NCBI GenBank assembly: GCA_902762905.1
Contig: CACWQE010000005.1
Span: forward strand, 1 to 64,000
DNA length: 64,000 nt
Source: an uncultured Lachnospiraceae bacterium
GTDB lineage: Bacteria > Bacillota > Clostridia > Lachnospirales > Lachnospiraceae
Reading direction: 5' to 3'
Shown: positions 15,281 to 23,900 of the stretch, one piece after another
How positions within the stretch are numbered: position 1 is the first letter of the stretch
How the letters are laid out: each line of letters begins with the position of its first letter
Notes under the pieces: model-generated
Told to the model about the DNA's origin: nothing
What the model saw: only the letters and a program-made list of their open reading frames with translations
The model's database searches: none
Program-made: the position numbers and the translations under genes

Positions 15281-16399
15281 ATGAGTAAGAAGAGAAAGAA
15301 GAGCAAGAATAAGAAGTTAGGACTGATTCTTGTAGCTGAGGTACTTGTATTTGTTGGATTGTTAGTAGGTTATGGATGGTATTATGTGAATCATTCATTA
15401 GACTTGGTGGCAAAGGATACCACAAGTAAAGACGAGATTGATGTCAGTGATGCCGTTACAGATACGATGAAGGAGAAATATCGCACGATTGCATTGTTTG
15501 GATTGGATGCAAGAACGAGTGATGATATGACCAAAGAAGGAGTAGCACATAGTGATGCCGTTATGATCGCATGTATCAATAATGATACTCATGAAGTGAA
15601 GATTGCATCGGTATATCGTGACTGTTTCTTAGAGATGGCGCGTTCCACACCGTCTACCCAGAAATATACACATGCATACTTCTTAGGTGGTCCGACTTGT
15701 GCAGTAGAGACATTGAATAAGAACTTAGACTTGAATATTAAGGATTATGTTTCTGTTAACTTTGAGGCACTTGCCAGAGCAATTGATGCGTTAGGTGGTG
15801 TTACGATCAATGTCAAAGAGAAAGAACTTAACAACCTGAATAAGAACTTGCAGGAGCAGGTCCAGGTAACCGGTATTCAGTCAGAAGGTGTATGGTCTGC
15901 CGGAGAACAGACATTGAATGGTACACAGGCAACTGCTTACGCCAGAATCCGTAAGGTTGGTAACGGAGATTTTGAGAGAACACAGAGACAGCGTGCAGTT
16001 ATTGCAGCTATGGTGAAGAAAGCGAAAGAATCTGATCTTTCTACTTTGAACAAAGTGATTCAGGAAGTGTTCCCGTTGGTAGCAACGAATATGTCAAATA
16101 AAGAGATCATGGATCTTGCGGCAAATGTTTTTGACTATGAATTAGGTGATAATATTGGTTTCCCTCTTTCGAATGAGACTCCGACATTAGGGTCAAAGGG
16201 TAGTGTTGTTGTACCAGCTGATCTGCTTAGTAATGTGAAGAATCTTCACGAGTTCTTATATCCGGAAGATACAGAGTATTCTCCTTCTTCAGAAGTGCAG
16301 AGAATCAGTGCAGCAATTACGAATGAGACGGGAATTGGTGATGAATTCACAGATGATAAGAAGACGGAAGCACCAACTTCAACAAACTCTGATAACTAA
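15281..16399 (+). CDS. LytR-CpsA-Psr (LCP) family glycopolymer ligase
   Basis: A 372-residue membrane-anchored extracellular protein. A lysine-rich cytoplasmic start is followed by one membrane helix (about residues 13-35), then the LCP domain: FGLDARTSDD near 68, HSDAVMIACINNDTHEVKIASVYRDC with the Asp and Arg that bind the lipid pyrophosphate, ALGGVTINV, and ARIRKVGNGDFERTQRQRAVI. LCP enzymes move wall teichoic acid or capsule polymers from undecaprenyl-phosphate to peptidoglycan. Its gene follows glmS and lies between two polymer loci, so it may attach one of these polymers to the wall. The C-terminal 40 residues are acidic and low in complexity. Confidence 0.93.
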   Translation: MSKKRKKSKNKKLGLILVAEVLVFVGLLVGYGWYYVNHSLDLVAKDTTSKDEIDVSDAVTDTMKEKYRTIALFGLDARTSDDMTKEGVAHSDAVMIACINNDTHEVKIASVYRDCFLEMARSTPSTQKYTHAYFLGGPTCAVETLNKNLDLNIKDYVSVNFEALARAIDALGGVTINVKEKELNNLNKNLQEQVQVTGIQSEGVWSAGEQTLNGTQATAYARIRKVGNGDFERTQRQRAVIAAMVKKAKESDLSTLNKVIQEVFPLVATNMSNKEIMDLAANVFDYELGDNIGFPLSNETPTLGSKGSVVVPADLLSNVKNLHEFLYPEDTEYSPSSEVQRISAAITNETGIGDEFTDDKKTEAPTSTNSDN

Positions 16400-16420
16400 A
16401 TGAAATAGACAACGAAGAAT

Positions 16421-16493
16421 AGAGGTTGTCCCATTAAGATCTGGTGTTATGTATAATATGTAATTCATGATGTTTCTTAATGTGACAGCCTCT
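16421..16493 (+). terminator. Inverted repeat after the LCP gene
   Basis: Arms 16421-16439 and 16475-16493 pair over 19 positions with one wobble and one mismatch around a 35-base loop, followed by TTTGTATATTATT. It probably ends the glmS-LCP transcript. The T tract is weak, so termination strength is uncertain. Confidence 0.5.
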
Positions 16494-16542
16494 TTGTATA
16501 TTATTAGGTGAAGTGGCAAGACAGTAACAGGAGGGATAGTTT

Positions 16543-17946
16543 ATGAGAAAAATTCATTTATTGGTATTAACGTGCAGTATGCTTGTTGTAGCGGGTATGA
16601 ACGTGGGTGTCATTACTATACAGGCCGAGGAGTATAGTGCAGAGATGACAGCGGGACAGAATTCGGCAGAGGAAAAACAGGAAGAAGAGAAGCAGGAGAT
16701 ACCGATAGAACAGATCACAATACAGGGGGAGAAGACGTTATATATACGTTCTGTAAATGGCAAGGTACAGTATCCACAGACAGATCTGAAAGCGGTATTT
16801 ACACCTGAGAATGCAACGATCAAGCAGATCAAGACCTGGACAAGCAGCAATAAGGCAGTAGCGTGGGTAGATATCAATGGAAGGGTAGAGGCAAGGTCTG
16901 CAGGACAGGCGGTGATTACTGCCGTATCTGCAAATGGTGTGCAGGGAAGTATTACAATACAGGTGTTATATGATGGCGTAATCTACCGGGACGGGCAAAA
17001 AGAAGTATACTATGAGAATGGTGCATTGGTTGTGAATCGCTTCTATGTTATCAATGGACAGACTTGTTATTTGGGGACAGATGGAACTAAATCGACGGGA
17101 TGGCAGACTATTGCCGGAAAGCGTTATTACTTCAATGAGAATGGGGTCATGTTGACGGGATGGCAGACCATTGCGGGGCAGCAGTTCTATTTCAATGGAG
17201 ATGGAGTGATGCTGACTGGTTTACAACAGATTCAGGGACAGACGTATTATTTTAATGAGAACGGAGTGATGCTAACCGGTTGGCAGACAATTGGAGGACA
17301 ACAGTATTGTTTTAATGAGAAAGGTGTGATGTTGACGATTGGCTGGATCACAGTAGATGGCAAACACTATTATTTCAATGAAAAAGGGGTTATGGTAACC
17401 GGTTGGCAGACGATTGCACAGAGACGGTATTACTTTACGCAGCAGGGCGTTATGGTGACTGGCTGGATTACAGTAGATGGTAAGACCTATTATTTTAATC
17501 AGGAGGGAGCCTTGCTTGCCGGAGGATGGCTTACGGTAGATGGTAAGCTCTATTATCTGAATTCAGACGGACAATATGTAACCGGCTGGCAGAAGATAGC
17601 CGGTAAGACCTACTATTTCAATAAGAAAGGGATTGTGACTACAGGGTGGAAGACAATTCAGAAGAAACGTTACTATTTTGGAAAGAAAGGTGTAATGACT
17701 AAGGGGTTCAAGAAGATTAGTGGAAACACATATTATTTTGATAAAAAAGGTGTTATGTCAACCGGATGGTGCAAGGTTAAGAAAAAGACTTATTATATGA
17801 ATGAGAAAGGCGTTATGGCTACGGGATGGAGAACGATAGAAGGCAGACATTATTACTTTAACAAAAAAGGAGTCATGTTGACCGGATTGCAGACAATTCA
17901 TGGGATATCCTATTATTTCTTCCCAGATGGGCATTTAGCATCTTAA
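16543..17946 (+). CDS. Exported protein with Ig-like domain and 14 cell-wall-binding repeats
   Basis: A 467-residue protein. Residues 1-28 form a signal peptide ending near IQAEEY. Residues about 50-147 are a BIG2-type bacterial Ig-like domain (ATIKQIKTWTSSNKAVAWV, VEARSAGQAVITAVS). From about 180 to the end there are 14 tandem repeats of about 20 residues with the pattern TGW-x-T-I-x-G-x-x-YYFNEKGVM, the glucan/choline-binding-like cell-wall-binding repeat. Several repeats are almost identical in the middle of the array, suggesting recent copying. No catalytic domain is present, so it may be a surface scaffold, adhesin or lectin-like protein. It is followed by a GH5 glucanase and shares repeats with the L,D-transpeptidase at 19418. 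Confidence 0.88.
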   Translation: MRKIHLLVLTCSMLVVAGMNVGVITIQAEEYSAEMTAGQNSAEEKQEEEKQEIPIEQITIQGEKTLYIRSVNGKVQYPQTDLKAVFTPENATIKQIKTWTSSNKAVAWVDINGRVEARSAGQAVITAVSANGVQGSITIQVLYDGVIYRDGQKEVYYENGALVVNRFYVINGQTCYLGTDGTKSTGWQTIAGKRYYFNENGVMLTGWQTIAGQQFYFNGDGVMLTGLQQIQGQTYYFNENGVMLTGWQTIGGQQYCFNEKGVMLTIGWITVDGKHYYFNEKGVMVTGWQTIAQRRYYFTQQGVMVTGWITVDGKTYYFNQEGALLAGGWLTVDGKLYYLNSDGQYVTGWQKIAGKTYYFNKKGIVTTGWKTIQKKRYYFGKKGVMTKGFKKISGNTYYFDKKGVMSTGWCKVKKKTYYMNEKGVMATGWRTIEGRHYYFNKKGVMLTGLQTIHGISYYFFPDGHLAS

Positions 17947-17998
17947 TAGGAGCAATGCCGTTAGCGTAAAAGGGAATCGAGTGGGAGGCAGGAAGATT

Positions 17999-19330
17999 AT
18001 GAAACAAAATAAGCCGATAAGAAGATTAGCTGTTATTTGGGGAATGTTGCTATTATGTGTGATATTAGTACAGGGAAATGTCCATGCAAAGGGTGTATCA
18101 GATTATGGGACGCTTCAAGTATCAGGAACGCATCTGGTAAGCAGTAAGACGGGCGAACCAGTTATGCTTCGAGGAGTCAGTACCCATGGAATTAATTGGG
18201 ATGTGGGATATCCGTATATATCAAAGGAGGCATTTCAGACGTTGCGGGATCGGTATGCGGTGAATGTAGTGCGTCTTGCTATGTACACAACGGAATACTA
18301 TGGTTATTGTGACAAAGCCGGGGCAGCGGAGAGTCAGAGTGTGGTACAGACTACCTTGAAACAGCGGATTGATACAGGAGTAAAGGCAGCAACAGAACTT
18401 GGAATGTATGTGATCATTGACTGGCATGTGTTAAATGATCAGAATCCTCAAAAGTATCAGGATCAGGCAAAAGCATTTTTTAAGGAAATGTCAGAAAAGT
18501 ACGCTGGACAGAATAATGTACTATATGAGATCTGTAATGAACCGAATGGTGGAACGAGTTGGGATGACATCAGAAGTTATGCACAGCAAATAATTCCAAC
18601 AATCCGGTCCAATGATCCGGATGCTGTTGTGATCGTTGGTACACCAACCTGGTCGCAGGATGTTGATGTTGCAGCGGATAAACCGTTAGAGTATAACAAT
18701 ATATTATATGCATTTCATTTCTATGCAGCTACGCACAAAGACAGTTATCGTGAGAAGGTCAAGACGGCAATATCAAAAGGGCTTCCGGTGTTTGTTTCTG
18801 AATTTGGAGTGTCGGAAGCAAGTGGTAATGGTAACTTAGATACGCAAGAAGCGAAGCAGTGGTTAGACTTATTAGATGCGAATGGAATTGGGTATGTTGC
18901 ATGGAGTCTGAGCAACAAAGCAGAGACAGCTTCCCTGCTAAAAGCAGGAACTTCTAAGACCAGTGGATGGACGAAGAAGGATCTGTCTGCGGCGGGACAA
19001 TGGATCTTATCACAGTATCCGGTTCGAAGTGGGGAAGGAACAACCAGTATGCTTTCCAAAGTAACAGGCTTGAAAGTGCAGCGTAAGTCAGCAGGAAAGA
19101 TGAAGGTGCAATTTAGTTCTGTTTCTGGTGCTGACGGATACCAGGTTGTATATAGTACGAACAAAAACTTCCGTAAAGCAAAGAAGAAGATTCTACACAA
19201 CAAAAAGAAGATTCTATCGGGATTGCGTTCTGGTAAAGTGTATTATGTGAAAGTACGTGCATTCCAGAAACAGAACGGTGCCCGGACATATGGAGCATAT
19301 AGTGGAGCGAAAAAGATAAGAGTGAAATGA
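17999..19330 (+). CDS. Secreted GH5 family endoglucanase with C-terminal Fn3-like domain
   Basis: A 443-residue protein; ATG 17999 behind GGGAGGCAGG is preferred over GTG 17981. A signal peptide (LAVIWGMLLLCVILVQGNVHA) is followed by the GH5 catalytic barrel: GVSTHGINW, RLAMYTTEYYGYC, MYVIIDWHVLND, then YEICNEPNG with the acid/base Glu near residue 181 and FVSEFGVSEASG with the nucleophile Glu near residue 268. Both catalytic residues are present. Residues about 355-443 form a basic Fn3-like domain (VTGLKVQRKSAGKMKVQF, ADGYQVVYSTNKNF) common in Lachnospiraceae surface proteins. It should cut beta-1,4-glucans or related beta-glucans outside the cell. Confidence 0.93.
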   Translation: MKQNKPIRRLAVIWGMLLLCVILVQGNVHAKGVSDYGTLQVSGTHLVSSKTGEPVMLRGVSTHGINWDVGYPYISKEAFQTLRDRYAVNVVRLAMYTTEYYGYCDKAGAAESQSVVQTTLKQRIDTGVKAATELGMYVIIDWHVLNDQNPQKYQDQAKAFFKEMSEKYAGQNNVLYEICNEPNGGTSWDDIRSYAQQIIPTIRSNDPDAVVIVGTPTWSQDVDVAADKPLEYNNILYAFHFYAATHKDSYREKVKTAISKGLPVFVSEFGVSEASGNGNLDTQEAKQWLDLLDANGIGYVAWSLSNKAETASLLKAGTSKTSGWTKKDLSAAGQWILSQYPVRSGEGTTSMLSKVTGLKVQRKSAGKMKVQFSSVSGADGYQVVYSTNKNFRKAKKKILHNKKKILSGLRSGKVYYVKVRAFQKQNGARTYGAYSGAKKIRVK

Positions 19331-19338
19331 TCAAAGAC

Positions 19339-19367
19339 TTGCATTGTCAGAAATTTGGTAATATAAT
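19339..19367 (+). promoter_or_regulatory. Promoter of the L,D-transpeptidase gene
   Basis: TTGCAT at 19339-19344 and a perfect TATAAT at 19362-19367 with a 17-base spacer, 50 bases before the ATG at 19418. It overlaps the end of the GH5 gene region, so this gene can be transcribed on its own. Confidence 0.68.
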
Positions 19368-19417
19368 ATCAAGTTGTGATAAGTAAGAAGTGAAATATAT
19401 AGAATGGAGACAGAGAG

Positions 19418-20560
19418 ATGAGAAGATTACCAAACAAAAGTCAGCTTATGATGGCATTGGTTTTGGGAGGCGTATTGCTTACCGGAACATCAGCATATGC
19501 AACAACAGTAGTACCTTCCCAGCCAGAGAATGCCACGACAGAAACAGTTACAGCAGTTCAGCCTGCGACAGATGCCAATGGTGCGGTTGTGAATGGATGG
19601 GATACAACGAAGAAGAGTTATTATAGAGATGGAGTCAAAGTAAAAGGATTCAACTGGATTGATGACAGTATGTATTACTTTGATCAAAAAGGCGATCTGT
19701 ATACGAAGACAGGATTGCAGGAGATTAATGGATCTACATATTGTATACAGAATGATTATTCAATTGCGACCGGGGTGTGCAAGGTAGATGGTGATGCGTA
19801 TTACTTTGATACAGAGACCGGTGTTATGGCAGAAGAGACAGGCCTTGTGAAGATTAATGGTAATTATTATAACTTTGACGAGGATTCTGTATTGCAGAGC
19901 GGCTGGTACCGGGATAGTAAGAATAAAAGATATTACTTTAGTACAGAGACATACGCAGCTTTAACAGGCTGGAATTATGTAGGGAAATATAAGTTTTATT
20001 TCAAGAAGAACGGACAGTTAGTACAGGATGTACGTAACAAATTAACAAAGAAACAGAAATCATCTTATTATATCCGGGTGAATCGAAAGGGCAGTTGTGT
20101 AACAGTATATGCGAAGGATTATACAGCAGATGGGGATGATAATGGATATACCGTTCCGGTTATTGCATTTGTATGTTCTGCCGGTGATCATACACCGAAG
20201 GGTAACTTTAAGATCAAAGATAAGTTACGTTGGCATGAATTAGATGGACCGTCCTGGGGACAGTGGTGTGAGCATTTGACAACAGATATCCTATTCCATT
20301 CGGTATATTATGACAGAGAGAGAGATAACAAGTCATTAAATGTCAAAGCGTATAATAAGCTTGGTACGGTTGCGTCTCATGGATGTATCCGGTTAAGAGC
20401 CGGAGATGCTAAGTGGATCTATGATAATTGTGATATTGGTACCAAGGTAACCATTTATGATAATAAGAAAGTCCCGGGACCATTTGATCAGCCAAAGGCG
20501 CAGAAGTTAAGTGCAGGTCATACCTGGGATCCGACAGATCCAGCTTTTAAGGGAAAGTAA
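19418..20560 (+). CDS. Exported L,D-transpeptidase (YkuD domain) with wall-binding repeats
   Basis: A 380-residue exported protein. Residues 1-27 form a signal peptide (MALVLGGVLLTGTSAYA). Residues about 60-205 carry degenerate cell-wall-binding repeats of the YYF-D-x-x-G type (SMYYFDQKGDLY, DAYYFDTETGVM, YYNFDEDSVLQSGW, KFYFKKNGQL), and residues about 215-355 are the YkuD catalytic domain with VASHGCIRLRAGDAKWIYDN; the His is residue 321 and the catalytic Cys residue 323. It should form 3-3 peptidoglycan cross-links or attach proteins to peptidoglycan. The combination with wall-binding repeats is common in gut Clostridia. Own promoter and terminator make it monocistronic. Confidence 0.92.
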   Translation: MRRLPNKSQLMMALVLGGVLLTGTSAYATTVVPSQPENATTETVTAVQPATDANGAVVNGWDTTKKSYYRDGVKVKGFNWIDDSMYYFDQKGDLYTKTGLQEINGSTYCIQNDYSIATGVCKVDGDAYYFDTETGVMAEETGLVKINGNYYNFDEDSVLQSGWYRDSKNKRYYFSTETYAALTGWNYVGKYKFYFKKNGQLVQDVRNKLTKKQKSSYYIRVNRKGSCVTVYAKDYTADGDDNGYTVPVIAFVCSAGDHTPKGNFKIKDKLRWHELDGPSWGQWCEHLTTDILFHSVYYDRERDNKSLNVKAYNKLGTVASHGCIRLRAGDAKWIYDNCDIGTKVTIYDNKKVPGPFDQPKAQKLSAGHTWDPTDPAFKGK

Positions 20561-20577
20561 TCATATAAAGTAAACAG

Positions 20578-20612
20578 ATGACGGTTGCTGATATAAGGTG
20601 ACCGTCATTTTT
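20578..20612 (+). terminator. Intrinsic terminator of the L,D-transpeptidase gene
   Basis: An eight-base-pair core stem ATGACGGT (20578-20585) with ACCGTCAT (20601-20608), extended inwards by several pairs, followed by a T run. Confidence 0.8.
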
Positions 20613-20716
20613 ACTATATAAAAGATGTTTTTGTATAGTGTATTACGTATAAGAATTGTGTGTATAAGTATAAAATGGATGTGTAATTTAACAGTTGATT
20701 ACACAAAACATATATG

Positions 20717-20759
20717 AAACGAACAATTGTCTAATAATTAGACAATTGTTCGTTTTTTT
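20717..20759 (+). terminator. Long near-perfect palindrome with T tract upstream of gltB
   Basis: A 19-base-pair perfect inverted repeat (20717-20735 and 20737-20755) centred on one base at 20736, followed by seven T. It contains a TGT-N11-ACA core that resembles, but does not match, the GlnR/TnrA box (inner A and T are reversed). It may be a second terminator insulating gltB, an attenuator, or a nitrogen-regulator operator. The rest of the 20613-20877 gap is AT-rich with only weak promoter-like boxes (TTGAAA at 20801 and TAATAT at 20825). Confidence 0.6.
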
Positions 20760-20901
20760 ACTATTTACAAAATTAAGAAATGATTGTAATATAACATCAG
20801 TTGAAAGACAATGGTACATATTAATAATATATAAGTTATATTGCAATAACGTACCGTGTGATAATAATATTTGAGTTATGATGTTGGAAAGGAAGAAAGC
20901 G

Positions 20902-23900
20902 ATGGAACAACGATTTGATGAAGCGACTAAGCGGGAAACCGGTCTTTACCATTCTGAATTTGAGCATGACAATTGCGGTATTGGTGCAGTTGTGAATATC
21001 AAAGGTAAGAAGAGCCATGCGACAGTCAACAATGCGTTACAGATTGTTGAGAAGTTAGAGCACAGAGCAGGTAAGGATGCTGAGGGAAAGACAGGAGACG
21101 GTGTTGGTATTCTTTTGCAGATTTCACACAAGTTCTTCCGTAAGGCAGTTGCCTCTTTGGGAGTAGATCTTGGAGAAGAAAGAGATTATGGTATTGGTAT
21201 GTTTTTCTTCCCACAGGATGAATTGAAGCGTAATCAGGCAAAGAAGATGTTTGAGGTTATTGTAGAGAAGGAAGGAATGGAGTTCCTTTGCTGGAGAGAG
21301 GTTCCTACAAAGCCGGAGATATTAGGAAAGAAAGCAGTAGATGTGATGCCTTGTATTATGCAGGCATTTGTGAAACGACCGGAAGATGTAGAGAAAGGTC
21401 TTGACTTTGACCGGAAGTTATATATTGTAAGACGGGTATTTGAACAGTCCAATGATGATTCTTATGTCGTTTCTCTATCGTCAAGAACAATTGTATACAA
21501 AGGTATGTTCTTAGTGCACGAGCTTCGTCTTTTCTTTGAGGATCTGCATAATGAAGATTATGAGTCAGCAATTGCATTGGTGCATTCCAGATTCTCAACG
21601 AATACGACACCAAGCTGGCTGCGGGCGCATCCATATCGCTATCTGGTACATAATGGTGAGATCAATACAATCCGTGGTAATGCAGATAAGATGCATGCCA
21701 GAGAAGAATCTATGGAATCTGAGCATTTCCGTGGTGAGATGCATAAGCTCACTCCTGTGGTTGATCCGGATGGTTCCGATTCGGCAAGACTTGATAATAC
21801 ATTGGAATTTTTGATGATGAGCGGTATGCCGCTTCCTTTGGCTGTTATGATTACAATTCCAGAGCCATGGGAGAATAACCGTTATATGTCACAGAAGAAG
21901 AAAGATTTCTATCAATATTATGCAACTATGATGGAGCCTTGGGATGGACCGGCATCTATCCTGTTTACGGATGGTGATATTATGGGAGCTGTATTAGACC
22001 GTAACGGTCTGCGTCCTTCCCGTTATATGATCACTGATGATGACAATCTGATCCTTTCTTCTGAAGTAGGTGTTTTAGATATTGATCCAAGTCATATCGT
22101 GATTAAGGAACGTCTGCATCCTGGTAAAATGTTATTGGTAGATACCGTAGAAGGTAAATTAATATCAGATGAAGAATTGAAAGAGAAATATGCGAGTGCA
22201 CAGCCGTATGGTGAATGGTTAGATTCCAATCTGGTGTATCTCAAAGATCTGAAGATTCCGAATAAGAAGGTAGAAGAACATTCGAAGGAAGAGCGTGCAA
22301 AGCTACAGCGTGCCTTTGGTTATACATATGAAGATCTGAATACAATCCTTCCAATGGCGCAGAATGGAACAGAAGCCATTCAGGCGATGGGTACCGATAC
22401 TCCGTTAGCGGTTCTTTCCGATAAGAAACAGCCATTATTTAATTACTTTAAGCAATTATTTGCACAGGTAACCAACCCGCCGATCGATGCAATAAGAGAG
22501 GAAGTAGTTACGTCTACTTCTGTTTATCTTGGAGCTGGTGGTAACCTGTTAGAGGAGACACCGGAGAATTGCCGAATGCTTAAGATCATGGACCCAATTC
22601 TTACCAATCTTGATCTTTTGAAGATCCGTAATATGGATGTAGAAGGGTTGAAGGTAGGAGAAGTTCCAATTACTTATTATAAGAATACTTCTTTAGAGAA
22701 GGCAATTGACCGGTTGTTTGTCGAGGCCGACCGGTTATATCGGGACGGTGTGAATATCCTGATCCTGACCGATCGTGGTGTGGATGAGAACCATGTTGCG
22801 ATTCCGTCACTATTAGCAGTATCTGCTATGTCACAGCACCTTGTACGGACAAAGAAGAAGACTTCCGTGGCGTTGATCTTAGAGAGTGCAGAACCAAGAT
22901 GTGTGCATCATTTTGCAACATTGTTAGGCTATGGTGCATCTGCAATCAATCCTTACCTGGCACAGGAGTCTATTCATGAATTGATTGAGACAAACCGGTT
23001 AGATAAAGATTATTATGCAGCGGTGAATGATTACAATTCAGCAATCATTCACGGCATTGTCAAGATTGCATCGAAGATGGGTATCTCTACCATCCAGTCT
23101 TACCAGAGTTCGCAGATTTTTGAAGCAATTGGTATTAATAAGTCAGTAGTTGACCGCTACTTTACGAATACAGTAAGCAGGGTAGAAGGCATTGATATCA
23201 AAGATATTGAGAAGCAGGTAGATGAATTACACTCTGCAGCATTTGATCCATTAGGATTGGATATGAACTTGTCGTTAGAGTCCAGCGGAAGTCATAAATT
23301 CCGAAGTGGCAAGGAAGAACATCTGTACAATCCACAGACGATCCATCTGTTACAGCAGGCGACCAGAGTCGGCGATTACAATATGTTCAAGCAGTATTCA
23401 AAACTGTTAAATGAAGAGATGGAACCGGTCAATCTGCGTGGATTGATGGAGTTTAATTATCCAGAGAAGGGTGTTCCAATCGAGGAAGTAGAACCGGCGG
23501 ATTCTATTGTGAAGCGATTTAAGACGGGTGCAATGTCATACGGTTCTATCTCACAGGAAGCACATGAGACATTAGCGATTGCTATGAATATGCTAGGCGG
23601 TAAGTCTAATTCCGGTGAAGGTGGCGAGGACTTAGAACGTCTGACAGTTGGTGCAGATGGCAAGAATCGTTGTTCTGCTATCAAGCAGGTAGCATCTGGC
23701 CGTTTCGGTGTTACGAGTAAATATCTGACCAGTGCCAAGGAGATTCAGATCAAGATGGCACAGGGAGCAAAGCCTGGTGAGGGTGGACATTTACCGGGAG
23801 GTAAAGTATATCCATGGATTGCCAAGACCAGACATTCAACGCCGGGCGTAGGGTTGATCTCACCACCACCTCATCACGATATCTATTCGATTGAGGATCT

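Noticed and set aside
16990..17940. Tandem repeats as a CRISPR or satellite array
   Set aside because: The 60-base periodicity is the coding of 20-residue wall-binding repeats in one open frame, without spacers.
20725..20748. GlnR/TnrA operator before gltB
   Set aside because: The TGT...ACA ends fit, but the inner A and T positions are the wrong way round, so it was kept only as a hypothesis within the palindrome entry.
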